Assembly (NCBI GenBank): GCA_012033055.1
Contig: JAAUPR010000025.1
Coordinates: 1-42,427 of the forward strand
Source of the DNA: Limnothrix sp. RL_2_0
GTDB lineage: Bacteria; Cyanobacteriota; Cyanobacteriia; Cyanobacteriales; MRBY01
DNA: 42,427 nt
Direction of reading: 5' to 3'
The stretch's first letter is position 1. Each line of letters opens with the position of its first letter. Below, piece after piece: positions 28,661-38,212 of this stretch. The notes under the pieces were generated by a model. The model saw only the letters and a program-made list of their open reading frames with translations, had not been told where the DNA came from and did not search any database. The translations under genes and the position numbers were made by a program.

Positions 28661-29086
28661 ATGGCAAAAAAAGTTGTTACGTTAATTAAATTGGCTTTAC
28701 CTGCGGGTAAGGCTAACCCTGCACCTCCTGTTGGTCCAGCTTTGGGTCAGCATGGTGTCAATATCATGGCTTTCTGCAAAGAATACAATGCCAAGACGTC
28801 TGACAAGGCCGGCATGATTATTCCTGTGGAAATTTCGGTCTATGAGGATCGAAGTTTTACCTTTATCCTCAAAACGCCTCCTGCCTCGGTATTGATCCGC
28901 AAGGCTGCTGGTATTGAAAAAGGTTCTGGGCAACCGAATAAGGAGAATGTAGGTTCTATTACTCGCGCTCAATTGAAAGAGATTGCGACGACGAAAATGC
29001 CGGATCTAAATGCGAATGATATTGAAGCGGCGATGAATATCGTTGGTGGAACTGCCCGTAATATGGGCGTATCTATCGTTGAATAG
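28661..29086 (+). CDS. rplK: 50S ribosomal protein L11
   Basis: L11 forms the GTPase-associated centre with the L10-L12 stalk. The 141-residue protein has [25 protein letters not shown] and the C-terminal RNA-binding part with [27 protein letters not shown]. Length is standard. It starts two bases after nusG. Confidence 0.97.
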   Translation: MAKKVVTLIKLALPAGKANPAPPVGPALGQHGVNIMAFCKEYNAKTSDKAGMIIPVEISVYEDRSFTFILKTPPASVLIRKAAGIEKGSGQPNKENVGSITRAQLKEIATTKMPDLNANDIEAAMNIVGGTARNMGVSIVE

Positions 29087-29128
29087 ACTGAGTCTATGTC
29101 GGTTTGAACTAAATTAAAATTTTTGTGA

Positions 29129-29166
29129 TTGGGGAGAGGCGAGTGTCTCGTTAATTACCCAAGGAG
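29129..29166 (+). promoter_or_regulatory. hairpin over the rplA ribosome-binding site
   Basis: TTGGG (29129-29133) can pair with CCCAA (29158-29162), and GAGA (29134-29137) with TCTC (29146-29149), leaving an eight-base internal loop on the 3' side. The outer stem overlaps the AAGGAG of rplA (29161-29166). Two stems split by an asymmetric loop resemble the general plan of L1-binding sites, but only pairing potential is seen. Confidence 0.35.
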
Positions 29167-29171
29167 TATAA

Positions 29172-29888
29172 ATGTCAAACAAAATGTCACGACGGTTTCG
29201 TGAAGCTCAAGAGAAAGTTGCTGATCGAGTCTACGAACCTTTGGAAGCTCTTGAACTTCTCAAAGAAACAGCTACAGCCAAGTTTGATGAGACTGCTGAG
29301 GCTCATATTCGTCTCGGAATTGACCCTAAGTATACGGACCAACAACTTAGAACGACTGTCGGCTTTCCTAAGGGGACTGGTCAGTCGGTTCGTGTTGCTG
29401 TCATTACCCGTGGCGAACAGGTTAAGGTTGCTGAGGAATCTGGTGCTGATTTAGTCGGTTCTGAGGAGCTGATTGAAGAAATTCAGAAGGGAATGATGGA
29501 TTTCGAGGTTTTAATCGCAACTCCTGATATGATGCCTAAGGTCGCTAGGTTAGGTCGCCAACTAGGTCCCCGTGGCCTAATGCCTTCCCCTAAGGGTGGT
29601 ACGGTGACTACTGATGTGGCTGCGGCGATCGCCGCATTCAAGGCTGGCAAACAAGAGTTTCGAGCCGACCGTGCCGGTATTGTTCACGTTCTATTCGGCA
29701 AATCTTCTTTTGAAGCCAAGGATTTGCTCGAAAACCTGAAAGCGTTGCAAGAAACAATTGATCGTAACCGTCCATCTGGCGCAAAAGGTCGTTACTGGCG
29801 CAGCGTTTTTGTCTCGGCATCCATGGGCCCATCCATTGAAATTGATGTCAATTCGTTACGTGATCTTTCCCTAGATGAAGTCGAATAA
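29172..29888 (+). CDS. rplA: 50S ribosomal protein L1
   Basis: L1 forms the mobile stalk that guides E-site tRNA release and is often an autogenous repressor. The 238-residue protein has [26 protein letters not shown] and [19 protein letters not shown], the diagnostic motifs. AAGGAG precedes ATG 29172. The 85-base gap before it can fold a hairpin over that site. Confidence 0.97.
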   Translation: MSNKMSRRFREAQEKVADRVYEPLEALELLKETATAKFDETAEAHIRLGIDPKYTDQQLRTTVGFPKGTGQSVRVAVITRGEQVKVAEESGADLVGSEELIEEIQKGMMDFEVLIATPDMMPKVARLGRQLGPRGLMPSPKGGTVTTDVAAAIAAFKAGKQEFRADRAGIVHVLFGKSSFEAKDLLENLKALQETIDRNRPSGAKGRYWRSVFVSASMGPSIEIDVNSLRDLSLDEVE

Positions 29889-30102
29889 TCGATTTTGATT
29901 TAGTAGCAAAAAATTTAATAGCACCAATGCCAGAGACAGCAGGAGTCTTTTGACTTAAATTTCCTGCTTAGGTACTACGCTACATTTAACAAGTTTCTTC
30001 CAAGATTATTTGGAGAAAAGAGCGTGACCCCTGCATTTCCCGCTGGGGTCTATTTTTATCGCTCGTCGGTCAATCTCTCTCAAAAAAGGAGGTGAGAACA
30101 AG
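29889..30102 (+). promoter_or_regulatory. rplJ leader, probable L10(L12)4-binding region with attenuator
   Basis: This 214-nt gap has no ORF. It has the position and general look of the ribosomal L10 leader: paired GCAGGA (about 29937) and TCCTGC (about 29963) segments. A terminator-like stem GACCCC/GGGGTC (30026-30031, 30045-30050) is followed by TATTTTTATC. A very strong AAGGAGGTGA then precedes rplJ. L10-L12 binding here would repress rplJL; the stem could attenuate read-through from rplKA. Confidence 0.6.
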
Positions 30103-30630
30103 ATGGGAAAATCACTCGCTGAAAAGCAAGTTCTAGTTGCAGAAATCAAAGATCTTCTCAAAGAAGCACAGCTAACTTTTGTAATTGATTACAAAGGATT
30201 AACTGTTTCTGAAATTACAGATCTAAGAAACCGTCTGCGTCCAAGTGGTGCGTTTTGCAAGATTGCGAAAAACACCCTAATGCATAAAGCCGTTGATGGC
30301 GATGAAAATTGGCAGCCTATGCAATCTTTGCTTAAAGATTCATCTGCGTTTTTGATTGCTGGCGACGATGTTGCCTCTGCAGTTAAAGCGTATAAGGAAT
30401 TCCAAAAGGCTACTAAGAAGACAGAACTTCGTGGTGGCGTAATGGAAGGTCAAGCTTTATCAAAGGAGCAGATCGAGGCAATTGGCGATCTTCCTAGTAA
30501 GGAAGAGCTTTATGGGCAAATTGCTGGTTCTATCAATGCAGTTACCGCGAAAATTGCGATTGGAATCAATGAAATCCCCAGTTCTTTGGCAAGAGCTATT
30601 CAGGCTCTTTCCGAAAAGGAAGCAGCTTAA
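30103..30630 (+). CDS. rplJ: 50S ribosomal protein L10
   Basis: L10 anchors L12 dimers to the ribosome. The 175-residue protein has the rRNA-binding N-domain (VIDYKGLTVSEITDLRNRLRPSG ... AKNTLMHKAV) and a C-terminal helix that carries L12. It has a strong Shine-Dalgarno and a structured leader. rplL follows after 84 bases. Confidence 0.97.
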   Translation: MGKSLAEKQVLVAEIKDLLKEAQLTFVIDYKGLTVSEITDLRNRLRPSGAFCKIAKNTLMHKAVDGDENWQPMQSLLKDSSAFLIAGDDVASAVKAYKEFQKATKKTELRGGVMEGQALSKEQIEAIGDLPSKEELYGQIAGSINAVTAKIAIGINEIPSSLARAIQALSEKEAA

Positions 30631-30639
30631 GTTTTCTCT

Positions 30640-30662
30640 TTGCGTAAATGACAATTATGCAA
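30640..30662 (+). promoter_or_regulatory. stem-loop between rplJ and rplL
   Basis: TTGCGTAA (30640-30647) pairs with TTATGCAA (30655-30662), one G-U pair, around a seven-base loop. No U-run follows. It may be a processing or stability element adjusting the excess of L12 over L10. Confidence 0.45.
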
Positions 30663-30714
30663 GAACTTATGGTGCATTTTGTAAATATAATTTCTATTTC
30701 TAAGGAGATATAAA

Positions 30715-31101
30715 ATGTCCGCTACTACTAATGAAATCCTAGAGAAGTTACAATCTCTAACCCTTCTCGAAGCTGCTGAACTCGTTAAGCAGATTGAAGA
30801 GACTTTTGGTGTAAGTGCTGCTGCTCCTGCTGCTGGCATGGTTATGGCTGCTCCCGGTGCTGGTGCTGCTGAACCTGAAGAAGAAAAGACTGAATTTGAC
30901 GTCGTTCTTGAAGAAGTTCCTGCTGACAAGAAGATCGCAGTTCTTAAGGTTGTTCGTGGTGTTACAGGCCTCGGTCTTAAGGAGGCAAAAAGTCTTGTTG
31001 AGTCCGCTCCCGTTGCTATCAAAGAAGGCACTGGTAAGGAAGATGCAGAAGAAACTAAAACTAAGCTTGAAGAAGCTGGTGCTAAGGTTGCTATCAAGTA
31101 A
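30715..31101 (+). CDS. rplL: 50S ribosomal protein L7/L12
   Basis: L12 is the multi-copy stalk protein that recruits translational GTPases. The 128-residue protein has a dimerising N-domain ([22 protein letters not shown]), an Ala/Pro hinge near residues 38-58, and the C-domain [30 protein letters not shown] precedes ATG 30715. rpoB does not follow; a strong terminator ends the unit. Confidence 0.97.
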   Translation: MSATTNEILEKLQSLTLLEAAELVKQIEETFGVSAAAPAAGMVMAAPGAGAAEPEEEKTEFDVVLEEVPADKKIAVLKVVRGVTGLGLKEAKSLVESAPVAIKEGTGKEDAEETKTKLEEAGAKVAIK

Positions 31102-31143
31102 TTTATTATTTGATGCTGTAAGTATTTAGTTCTCATGTATGAG

Positions 31144-31182
31144 GAAGTAGTTGATCTTGCGAGATTAACTACTTCTTTTTTT
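31144..31182 (+). terminator. terminator of rplL
   Basis: GAAGTAGTT (31144-31152) pairs with AACTACTTC (31167-31175). The helix continues inward through a G-U pair and ATCT/AGAT to loop TGCG, a 14-bp stem in all. A T-run follows. Confidence 0.92.
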
Positions 31183-31206
31183 AGTGATAATTGATCCTAC
31201 AAACAA

Positions 31207-31239
31207 GTCTCTGAATTTTATAATCGAGAGACCTTTTTT
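31207..31239 (+). terminator. possible second terminator between rplL and gatA
   Basis: GTCTCT (31207-31212) pairs with AGAGAC (31227-31232), followed by CTTTTTT. It is weaker than the first hairpin. Read on the minus strand it could act at the end of gatA, though no strong U-run exists there. Confidence 0.4.
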
Positions 31240-31266
31240 GCTATGTCTTAAAATGTCGCTGAAATG

Positions 31267-32724
31267 TTATAAGTTGGCGTGTTTGTTGTGCCATGGAGTC
31301 GCTTTTTCGTAGGCATGGGCGACTTGAAATAATAAGTCCTCTTGAAGTACATTTCCGATAAGCTGCAAACCAATGGGCAGTCCTTTTTGGTCAAAGCCAC
31401 AGGGAACGCTGATTGCTGGGAGACCGGCCAGATTAACTGGAATGGTCATCAAATCGGAGAGGTACATACTGAGTGGATCGTCTGTTTTTTCGCCGGCTTT
31501 AAAGGCTGTGGTGGGAGAAGTTGGACAGGCTAATACGTCGACTTTGGCGAATGCTGCGTCAAAATCTTCTTTGATTAGTGTTCTTACTTTTTGGGCTTTG
31601 AGATAATAGGCATCGTAATAGCCTGCTGATAGTGTGTATGTTCCCAACATGATGCGGCGTTTGACTTCGGCTCCAAAACTTGCGGATCTTGTTTCGGTGT
31701 ACATGTCAATGAGGTTATCTGCTGTGCTGCTGCGAGTGCCGTACTTGACTGCGTCATAGCGAGCTAGATTTGCGGAGGCTTCTGAAGGGGCAATGATGTA
31801 ATAGGCTGGCAATCCAAAACGGAATCTTGGGCAGGAAATGATGTTGATTTCTGCGCCTAGTTCTTGGAGTTGATTGATCGCCTGACGCACAACTTTTTCT
31901 ACTTCGTCATCTAAGCCTTCACCAAAAGTTTCTTGGATAATGCCAATTTTTAAGTTGGGCTTGGATTTTAAGTTGGGTTGAAGTAGTTGGCTATATTTGG
32001 GGGTTTCTACGTTGAGGCTGGTGGAATCTTTGGGGTCATATCCGGCGATCGCCTCCAATAGAATGGCCGTATCTTCCACTGTTTTGGCAAAGGGGCCAAT
32101 CTGGTCAAGGGAAGATGCATAAGCCACGAGACCAAACCGAGAGACTAAACCGTAGGTAGGTTTCATGCCAACAACACCACAGAGAGCTGCTGGCTGGCGA
32201 ATAGAACCACCGGTATCCGACCCGAGGGAAATGGGTGCTTCATTGGCTGCTACTGCCGCTGCTGACCCTCCTGAAGAACCGCCGGGCACTCGCGTCGTAT
32301 CCCATGGATTACCCGTCACTTGGTAGCCTGAATTTTCGGTAGAGCTACCCATCGCAAATTCATCGAGGTTTGTTTTGCCGACCATGATGGCGCCAGCTGC
32401 CTTCAGCTTCTGCGTCACTGTAGATTCATAAGTGGGAATAAACCCTTCAAGAATGCGTGAACCACAAGTGGTTGGAATACCTTTCGTACAGAGATTATCT
32501 TTGATCGCAATGGGAATCCCTTCTAGTAAACCGATGGTTTCGCCCGCTGCGATTTTCGCATCGACTGCTGCAGCTTGGGCTAGGGCTTGTTCCTTAGTGA
32601 GGGTCAAAAAAGCTTTTACCTCCGGTTCGACTGCGGCGATGCGCTCAAAAGTTGCTGTCATAATTTCCACAGCAGAGCGTTCTTTTGAGATCAATTGGTC
32701 GTGTAGCGCACGGATAGCTGACAT
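31267..32724 (-). CDS. gatA: Asp-tRNA(Asn)/Glu-tRNA(Gln) amidotransferase subunit A
   Basis: GatA is the amidase that releases ammonia from glutamine for the GatB-catalysed conversion of misacylated Glu-tRNA(Gln) or Asp-tRNA(Asn). The 485-residue protein has the amidase-signature triad Lys75 (IAIKDN), cis-Ser150 ([14 protein letters not shown]) and Ser174 ([10 protein letters not shown]). gatB and gatC are not in the window, as is common in cyanobacteria, where gat genes are dispersed. It converges with rplL and is divergent from acpP. Confidence 0.96.
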   Translation of the reverse strand: MSAIRALHDQLISKERSAVEIMTATFERIAAVEPEVKAFLTLTKEQALAQAAAVDAKIAAGETIGLLEGIPIAIKDNLCTKGIPTTCGSRILEGFIPTYESTVTQKLKAAGAIMVGKTNLDEFAMGSSTENSGYQVTGNPWDTTRVPGGSSGGSAAAVAANEAPISLGSDTGGSIRQPAALCGVVGMKPTYGLVSRFGLVAYASSLDQIGPFAKTVEDTAILLEAIAGYDPKDSTSLNVETPKYSQLLQPNLKSKPNLKIGIIQETFGEGLDDEVEKVVRQAINQLQELGAEINIISCPRFRFGLPAYYIIAPSEASANLARYDAVKYGTRSSTADNLIDMYTETRSASFGAEVKRRIMLGTYTLSAGYYDAYYLKAQKVRTLIKEDFDAAFAKVDVLACPTSPTTAFKAGEKTDDPLSMYLSDLMTIPVNLAGLPAISVPCGFDQKGLPIGLQLIGNVLQEDLLFQVAHAYEKATPWHNKHANL

Positions 32725-32758
32725 GCTTTTTATTGTTTTCTCCTAATACCCCAACCAG

Positions 32759-32786
32759 TTTATATACTCCCCTTCCTTCCTGACAA
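32759..32786 (-). promoter_or_regulatory. candidate gatA promoter
   Basis: On the minus strand TTGTCA (32781-32786) and TATAAA (32759-32764) are 16 bases apart, about 35 bases before the gatA ATG. Confidence 0.5.
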
Positions 32787-32968
32787 TCACCTAATCTAAA
32801 AAAAATTGGCGATCGCCTCTGTAAGGGAACCACTATCCGATAAGATAATTAGAGTTTATGTTAATTTAGTAAGTCTGTTTCTAGTCAGCACGACGAGATG
32901 CTAAATTGATGAGCGCTCAACTTAATATTAAAAATTAGCTGCGCTTAGATAGATTTAAGGAATCATCA

Positions 32969-33214
32969 ATGAACCAAGAAATTTTTGAAAAAATCAAAGG
33001 TATTATCGTCGAACAACTTGATGTCGACGCTGATTCCGTAGCTCCCGAGTCCAACTTCATTACTGATTTTGATGCAGACTCCCTCGATACCGTAGAGCTC
33101 ATTATGGCTTTTGAGGAAGAGTTTGATATCGATATCCCTGATGAAGAAGCCGAAAAAATCACCACAGTGGGTGAAGCCGTAGAAGTCATCGACTCTAGCA
33201 CCAAAGCTAGCTAG
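32969..33214 (+). CDS. acpP: acyl carrier protein
   Basis: ACP carries acyl chains in fatty-acid synthesis on a 4'-phosphopantetheine arm. The 81-residue, strongly acidic protein has the attachment motif [10 protein letters not shown] with Ser38. AAGGA precedes ATG 32969. It heads the acpP-fabF pair; its upstream 244 bases, shared with divergent gatA, are AT-rich. Confidence 0.97.
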   Translation: MNQEIFEKIKGIIVEQLDVDADSVAPESNFITDFDADSLDTVELIMAFEEEFDIDIPDEEAEKITTVGEAVEVIDSSTKAS

Positions 33215-33362
33215 TCAAATCTAGAACATTTCGTTCAATTCTAGTTGTGAAGCTGCGAACTTTTCCTGAGTTATCGCGGCTTTCTGGCTAGTTTTCATTA
33301 TTTTTACGGCTCTAACCCACTCCTTGGGCTTTTCTCCACTGCAAAGACATCAAATATTAATT

Positions 33363-34619
33363 ATGGCAAACTCATCTCTGCATCGCGTTGTAATCACCGG
33401 CTTGGGGGCCATTACTCCCATCGGCAATACCCTAGAGGAATACTGGGAAGGCTTGATGGCAGGCCGCAATGGGATTGACCTGATTACAGCATTTGACGCA
33501 TCCGAACATGCCTGTCGCATCGGTGGAGAAGTTAAGGGCTTCGATCCCTACGAATTTATTTCTAAAAAAGAAGCGAAACGGATGGATCGCTTTTCACAAT
33601 TTGCTGTTGCCGCAAGTAAGCAGGCGATCGCCGATGCTGGCCTTGAGATTAACGACAGTAATGCTCCTGACATCGGTGTCATGATTGGCACAGGGGTCGG
33701 AGGTCTTAAGGTTTTAGAAGATCAGCAAACCATCTATTTAGATAAGGGGCCCAGCCGTTGTAGTCCATTCATGATTCCCATGATGATTGGTAATATGGCT
33801 GCGGGATTAACCGCCATTCACACCGGTGCTCAAGGCCCTAATAGTTGTACGGTGACAGCCTGTGCAGCGGGTTCTAATGCCGTGGGTGAAGGGTTTCGTT
33901 TAGTCCAACGGGGTTATGCAAAAGTAATGATCTCCGGTGGTACGGAAGCTGCGATTACGCCATTAAGTTACGCCGGATTTGCCTCAGCTCGAGCTTTATC
34001 TCGCCGTAATGATGATCCCAAGCATGCTTGTCGTCCCTTTGATAAGGACCGTGATGGTTTTGTGATGGGTGAAGGGGCTGGCATTTTGATCCTTGAAGAA
34101 CTTGACCATGCGATCGCCCGTGGCGCGAAAATTTATGGCGAGATCGTTGGTTATGGCATGACCTGTGATGCCTACCATATGACCGCTCCTACACCAGAAG
34201 GCACCGGGGCAACCCGCGCCATCGAGTTGGCTTTGAAGGATGCCGGTTTAGCCCCCAACGAAGTGAACTATGTCAACGCCCATGGGACGAGTACCCCAGC
34301 CAACGACATTACCGAAACGAAAGCCATTAAACGTGCCCTAGGGGATCAGGCCTATAAAATTCTCGTGAGTTCGACGAAATCCATGACAGGTCACTTGCTC
34401 GGAGGTTCTGGCGGTATTGAAGCAGTGGCCACAGCCATGGCGATCGCCAATGATCGAGTTCCCCCCACCATTAACCTAGAAACCCCTCAAGAAGGCTGCG
34501 ATTTAGATTACGTCCCTAACGAGAGCCGCGCCCATAAAGTGGAAGTTGCCCTTTCCAATTCCTTCGGTTTTGGTGGCCATAATGTCACATTGGCATTCAA
34601 AAAATATCGCCCCGAATAA
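33363..34619 (+). CDS. fabF: 3-oxoacyl-[ACP] synthase II
   Basis: FabF condenses malonyl-ACP with acyl-ACP in chain elongation. The start at ATG 33363 gives 418 residues beginning ANSSLHRVVITGLGAITPIGN; a start at 33324 adds 13 unmatched residues. The catalytic triad is Cys167 (VTACAAGSNA), His307 (NAHGTSTPANDI) and His344 (SMTGHLLGGSG). It follows acpP after 148 bases, the usual arrangement, and precedes transketolase. Confidence 0.97.
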   Translation: MANSSLHRVVITGLGAITPIGNTLEEYWEGLMAGRNGIDLITAFDASEHACRIGGEVKGFDPYEFISKKEAKRMDRFSQFAVAASKQAIADAGLEINDSNAPDIGVMIGTGVGGLKVLEDQQTIYLDKGPSRCSPFMIPMMIGNMAAGLTAIHTGAQGPNSCTVTACAAGSNAVGEGFRLVQRGYAKVMISGGTEAAITPLSYAGFASARALSRRNDDPKHACRPFDKDRDGFVMGEGAGILILEELDHAIARGAKIYGEIVGYGMTCDAYHMTAPTPEGTGATRAIELALKDAGLAPNEVNYVNAHGTSTPANDITETKAIKRALGDQAYKILVSSTKSMTGHLLGGSGGIEAVATAMAIANDRVPPTINLETPQEGCDLDYVPNESRAHKVEVALSNSFGFGGHNVTLAFKKYRPE

Positions 34620-34655
34620 ATGTTATCGATTTGACAGAATCATTCTTGCCCATCG

Positions 34656-34671
34656 ATCCCAACAGTGGGAT
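34656..34671 (+). promoter_or_regulatory. inverted repeat between fabF and tkt
   Basis: ATCCCA (34656-34661) and TGGGAT (34666-34671) flank ACAG, and the stem can be extended by CATC/GATG past a bulged G. There is no T-run, so this is not a clean terminator; it may be an operator or leader hairpin. Confidence 0.3.
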
Positions 34672-34770
34672 GATGAGTGTAATTTTGGGGAGAGCCCATC
34701 GCCATACTCGATGTATTGGTAACCCTTTATAGTTTTTCCTATTTGTTGTTTACAGTCAGAAATACGCACT

Positions 34771-36777
34771 ATGACCGTCGCTACCCAATCTATTGACCAA
34801 CTTTGTATCAATGCAATCCGCTTTCTAGCAATTGATGGCGTCGAGAAGGCAAAGTCCGGTCACCCCGGCCTACCGATGGGCGCAGCTCCCATGGCTTATA
34901 CCCTCTGGGATAAGTTCATGCGCTTCAATCCCAAAAATCCTAGCTGGGTAAACCGTGATCGCTTTGTCCTCTCGGCAGGTCATGGCTCCATGCTCCAGTA
35001 CGCTTTGATGTACTTGGCTGGTTATGACAGTGTTTCCCTCGAAGACCTGAAGCAATTCCGCCAGTGGAAATCCAATACCCCCGGTCACCCTGAGAACTTT
35101 GTGACTCCTGGTGTTGAAGTGACGACTGGCCCCCTTGGTCAAGGTATTGCTAATGGTGTTGGTCTTGCCCTTGCTGAAGCCCATTTGGCGGCTCGTTTTA
35201 ACAAGCCCGATGCCAAAATTTTTGACCATTACACCTATGTGATCATGGGTGACGGTTGCAACATGGAAGGTATTTCTGGTGAAGCCGCTTCCATCGCTGG
35301 TCACTGGGGACTTGGTAAGCTCATTGCCCTGTATGACGATAACCACATCTCTATTGATGGTTCTACAGATGTTGCTTTCACTGAAGATGTCAGTGCCCGC
35401 TTTGAAGCCTACGGCTGGCATGTACTCCATGTAGAAGATGGCAACACTGATATCGATGCGATCGCCAAAGCTATTGAAGAAGCAAAGGCTGTCACAGACA
35501 AGCCCACAATGATTAAAGTCACCACCATTATTGGTTACGGCTCTCCTAACAAAGGCAACACTGCTGGCGTTCACGGTGCAGCCCTCGGTGAATCTGAAAT
35601 CGAACTCACTCGTAAAGAACTTGACTGGAACTATGGGCCTTTTGAAGTACCCGAAGATGCCCTAAGTCACTTCCGCAAAGCTTGTGACCGTGGTGCTAGT
35701 GCAGAAGCCGAATGGAACCAAACCATGGCGACCTACAAGACTAAGTATACTGACGAAGCTGCTGAGCTTGAGCGCCTCCTTTCTGGTGAACTTCCCGCTA
35801 ACTGGGCTGATTGTCTTCCCACCGCGACCCCTGATGTCCCCGGCCTCGCAACCCGCAAACATTCCCAGACAACTCTTAATGCGATCGCCCCTGTGCTCCC
35901 TGAGTTGATTGGTGGTTCCGCTGACTTGACCCACTCCAACTTGACTGAGCTAAAAGTTTCCGGTGATTTCCAGAAGGGCGCTTACGAAAACCGTAACGTT
36001 CACTTCGGTGTCCGGGAACATGCCATGGGTGCGATTTGTAATGCGATCGCCCTCCACGGTACAGGCTTAATTCCTTACGGTGCGACTTTCTTGATCTTCA
36101 GTGACTATATGCGGAACTCCATCCGTTTATCTGCACTATCTGAGACCCGCGTGATCTGGGTAATGACCCATGATTCCATCGCCCTCGGGGAAGATGGCCC
36201 AACCCACCAACCCATCGAACAAGTTGCCTCCCTCCGGGCAATTCCTAACCTCTACGTTTACCGTCCCGCTGATGTCAACGAGACTTCTGGTGCGTACAAA
36301 GTTGCGGTAGAAAGCAAGAACACGCCTACATTGCTCGCCCTCACTCGCCAAAACCTCCCCAACCTCGAAGGTAGCTCCATCGCTAAAGCTGAGATGGGTG
36401 GTTATGTGCTGTCCGATAGTGAAGGAACTCCCGACATTATCTTGATCGGTACTGGTAGTGAGGTTGGTCTTTGTGTTGACGCAGCTAAAGAACTCACTGC
36501 GGCTGGCAAAAAGGTTCGTGTTGTGTCCATGCCTTGTGTTGACCGTTTTGAAGAGCAAGATGCGGCTTATCAAGAGTCTGTTTTGCCGAAGGCTGTCACT
36601 AAGCGTGTTGCGGTAGAAGCCGGTTGCACCATGAGCTGGTACAAGTATGTTGGTTTTGAAGGCGCTGTGATTGGCGTTGATACTTTCGGTGCTTCTGCTC
36701 CGGGCGATGTCATTATGAAAGAATTTGGCTTCACTGTTGAAAATGTTGTGAGCACTGCAAAATCAGTACTCGGCTAA
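34771..36777 (+). CDS. tkt: transketolase
   Basis: Transketolase moves two-carbon units in the Calvin cycle and pentose phosphate pathway with thiamine diphosphate. The 668-residue protein has His31 (SGHPGLPMG), His71 (SAGHGS), the cofactor/metal motif GDG at 160-162 with Asn191, and the pyrimidine-domain stretch [20 protein letters not shown]. Codons are C-rich, consistent with high expression. The start is ATG 34771, with no strong Shine-Dalgarno. A terminator follows. Confidence 0.97.
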   Translation: MTVATQSIDQLCINAIRFLAIDGVEKAKSGHPGLPMGAAPMAYTLWDKFMRFNPKNPSWVNRDRFVLSAGHGSMLQYALMYLAGYDSVSLEDLKQFRQWKSNTPGHPENFVTPGVEVTTGPLGQGIANGVGLALAEAHLAARFNKPDAKIFDHYTYVIMGDGCNMEGISGEAASIAGHWGLGKLIALYDDNHISIDGSTDVAFTEDVSARFEAYGWHVLHVEDGNTDIDAIAKAIEEAKAVTDKPTMIKVTTIIGYGSPNKGNTAGVHGAALGESEIELTRKELDWNYGPFEVPEDALSHFRKACDRGASAEAEWNQTMATYKTKYTDEAAELERLLSGELPANWADCLPTATPDVPGLATRKHSQTTLNAIAPVLPELIGGSADLTHSNLTELKVSGDFQKGAYENRNVHFGVREHAMGAICNAIALHGTGLIPYGATFLIFSDYMRNSIRLSALSETRVIWVMTHDSIALGEDGPTHQPIEQVASLRAIPNLYVYRPADVNETSGAYKVAVESKNTPTLLALTRQNLPNLEGSSIAKAEMGGYVLSDSEGTPDIILIGTGSEVGLCVDAAKELTAAGKKVRVVSMPCVDRFEEQDAAYQESVLPKAVTKRVAVEAGCTMSWYKYVGFEGAVIGVDTFGASAPGDVIMKEFGFTVENVVSTAKSVLG

Positions 36778-36813
36778 TCACAGAGAACTAACTAATTCGT
36801 TTGAATGAAATTT

Positions 36814-36848
36814 AAGAGGGGTGGGATTTTAGTCCTACCTCTTTTTTT
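36814..36848 (+). terminator. terminator of tkt
   Basis: GGTGGGAT pairs with GTCCTACC (wobbles included), the stem extending outward through AGAGG/TCTTT, followed by a run of seven T at 36842-36848. Confidence 0.8.
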
Positions 36849-36934
36849 GGGAGAATTTGAGGTGGATGTTGTTGCGATGGGGGAAACCATGGACAATGGA
36901 AATCGTTGTCGCCCAGTATTTTTCGTAAGGCTCC

Positions 36935-37840
36935 ATGTACCCAAGTTTTTTGCCTCCCCTCGTTAATCAACTTACTGAACCTGAGGCGATCGCCATGGCT
37001 CAGTCTCTCCAACAGGCGGCGATCGCCACATCTTTACGACCAGAGCCAATTTTGACGAGTTTTTCCCAACAGGGCAACGGCAAACAGGCCATTTTGTTAA
37101 TCCATGGTTTTGATAGCTCCGTGCTGGAATATCGATATTTGATGCCAAAATTAGCGGAGCATTTCGACGTTTGGGCGGTGGATTTACTCAGTTTTGGCTT
37201 TACGGAGCGACCGGAGAATTTGGTGTTTAATCCCGACACAATTCGTGAGCATCTCCATAGTTTTTGGCAACAGAAAATTAATCGTCCCGTAATCATCGTT
37301 GGAGCGTCCATGGGAGGAGCGGTTGCCCTCGATTTTGCCCTTGCTTATCCTGAGATTGCGAAACAAATCGTGTTGCTTGATAGTGCTGGATTAGCACCAA
37401 AACCATTTAGTCGTTTTGCGATGGTTCCACCGTTAGATCGTTGGGCTACGGACTTTTTAGGCAGTATGAATGTGCGTCGTAAGATTTGCCAAAGTGCCTA
37501 TTTCGACAAGTCCCGCGTGACGGAAGATGGGGTGATTTGTGGGGCAATGCATGTGGGCTGCGATCGCTGGCAAGAGACATTGATCAAATTTACGAAAGGA
37601 GGCGGTTATGGGTCTTTTTATCCAAAGCTGAAAGGCATTAGCCAACCAACGCTGATTTTGTGGGGACGGCAGGATCAAATTCTGGGTATAAAAGCGCCAC
37701 TCAAATTCAAACAGGGCATTAAAAATAGTGTTCTGCACTGGATTGATAATTGCGGACATTTACCCCATGTGGAGCAAACGGACGTGGTTGTAACGAAAAT
37801 CTTAGAATTTTGTCAAACACCTGCTGTCTCTGTAGGCTAA
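36935..37840 (+). CDS. alpha/beta-fold hydrolase
   Basis: This 301-residue protein has the complete alpha/beta-hydrolase triad: Ser125 in the nucleophile elbow GASMGG, Asp247 in LWGRQDQ, and His275 in NCGHLPHVEQ. The oxyanion motif is LLIHGFDSS (about 54-62) and a lid lies near 155-220. No signal peptide is visible. Substrate is unknown; homologues in cyanobacteria are annotated broadly as hydrolases or esterases. ATG 36935 has AAGG upstream. Two HIP1 sites lie 31 bases apart at its 5' end. Confidence 0.88.
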   Translation: MYPSFLPPLVNQLTEPEAIAMAQSLQQAAIATSLRPEPILTSFSQQGNGKQAILLIHGFDSSVLEYRYLMPKLAEHFDVWAVDLLSFGFTERPENLVFNPDTIREHLHSFWQQKINRPVIIVGASMGGAVALDFALAYPEIAKQIVLLDSAGLAPKPFSRFAMVPPLDRWATDFLGSMNVRRKICQSAYFDKSRVTEDGVICGAMHVGCDRWQETLIKFTKGGGYGSFYPKLKGISQPTLILWGRQDQILGIKAPLKFKQGIKNSVLHWIDNCGHLPHVEQTDVVVTKILEFCQTPAVSVG

Positions 37841-37890
37841 ACTAGAATTAAGAATTATTACGAAATAAGTTATTCAGCGAGGATATTCCC

Positions 37891-38061
37891 ATGGCAGTTC
37901 CTGAGCCTACTGTTAAGCCTGATCTCGAAGATCCTAAGTTTGGTTTCAATATTTACTCCGAAAAGCTCAATGGTCGTGCGGCGATGATTGGTTTCATTAT
38001 TGCGATCGCCATCGAACTCATCACAAGGGAAGGCGTTTTGACTTGGTTGGGTCTCGTCTAG
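37891..38061 (+). CDS. high-light-inducible (Hli/Scp) one-helix protein
   Basis: This 56-residue protein is MAVPEPTVKPDLEDPKFGFN at its start. It then has the chlorophyll a/b-binding signature EKLNGRAAMIGF (Glu24, Asn27, Arg29, Met32, Gly34) and one transmembrane helix near 31-52. Hli proteins dimerise, bind chlorophyll and carotenoid, and protect photosystem II assembly and chlorophyll synthesis under stress. AGGA lies before ATG 37891. It begins 50 bases after the hydrolase, so it may be cotranscribed or use a short promoter there. Confidence 0.93.
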   Translation: MAVPEPTVKPDLEDPKFGFNIYSEKLNGRAAMIGFIIAIAIELITREGVLTWLGLV

Positions 38062-38098
38062 ACTAAGTTACCAAGCCATTCACAATTTTATTTAACCC

Positions 38099-38138
38099 AG
38101 ATCTTCATTTTGAGACAATTCAAATTGGAGATCTTTTT
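38099..38138 (+). terminator. candidate terminator of the Hli gene
   Basis: AGATCT (38099-38104) pairs with AGATCT (38129-38134), with an inner TTTGA/TCAAA stem, followed by TTTTT and an A/T-rich tail. The stem is interrupted. Confidence 0.45.
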
Positions 38139-38212
38139 ATTTGTCGATAAGATCGAAGTTTGTTACCTAATCTTTTTTCCAGACCTTTTAGCTGCTGCAT
38201 TAGCCTATTTTT

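Noticed and set aside
30627-31136. 169-codon frame antisense to rplL
   Set aside because: It mirrors the Ala/Glu-rich codons of L12 and has low-complexity Ser/Ala content; not a plausible protein.
34870-35574. Long open frame antisense to transketolase (234 codons)
   Set aside because: Composition reflects the complementary strand of a biased gene; no family match, no ribosome-binding site. Similar antisense frames across pnp, rpsE, rplL and the porin were also discarded.
36985-37025. Two closely spaced HIP1 sites as a possible repeat array or origin-like element
   Set aside because: HIP1 is common throughout this genome; two copies 31 bases apart without further repeats do not define an element.
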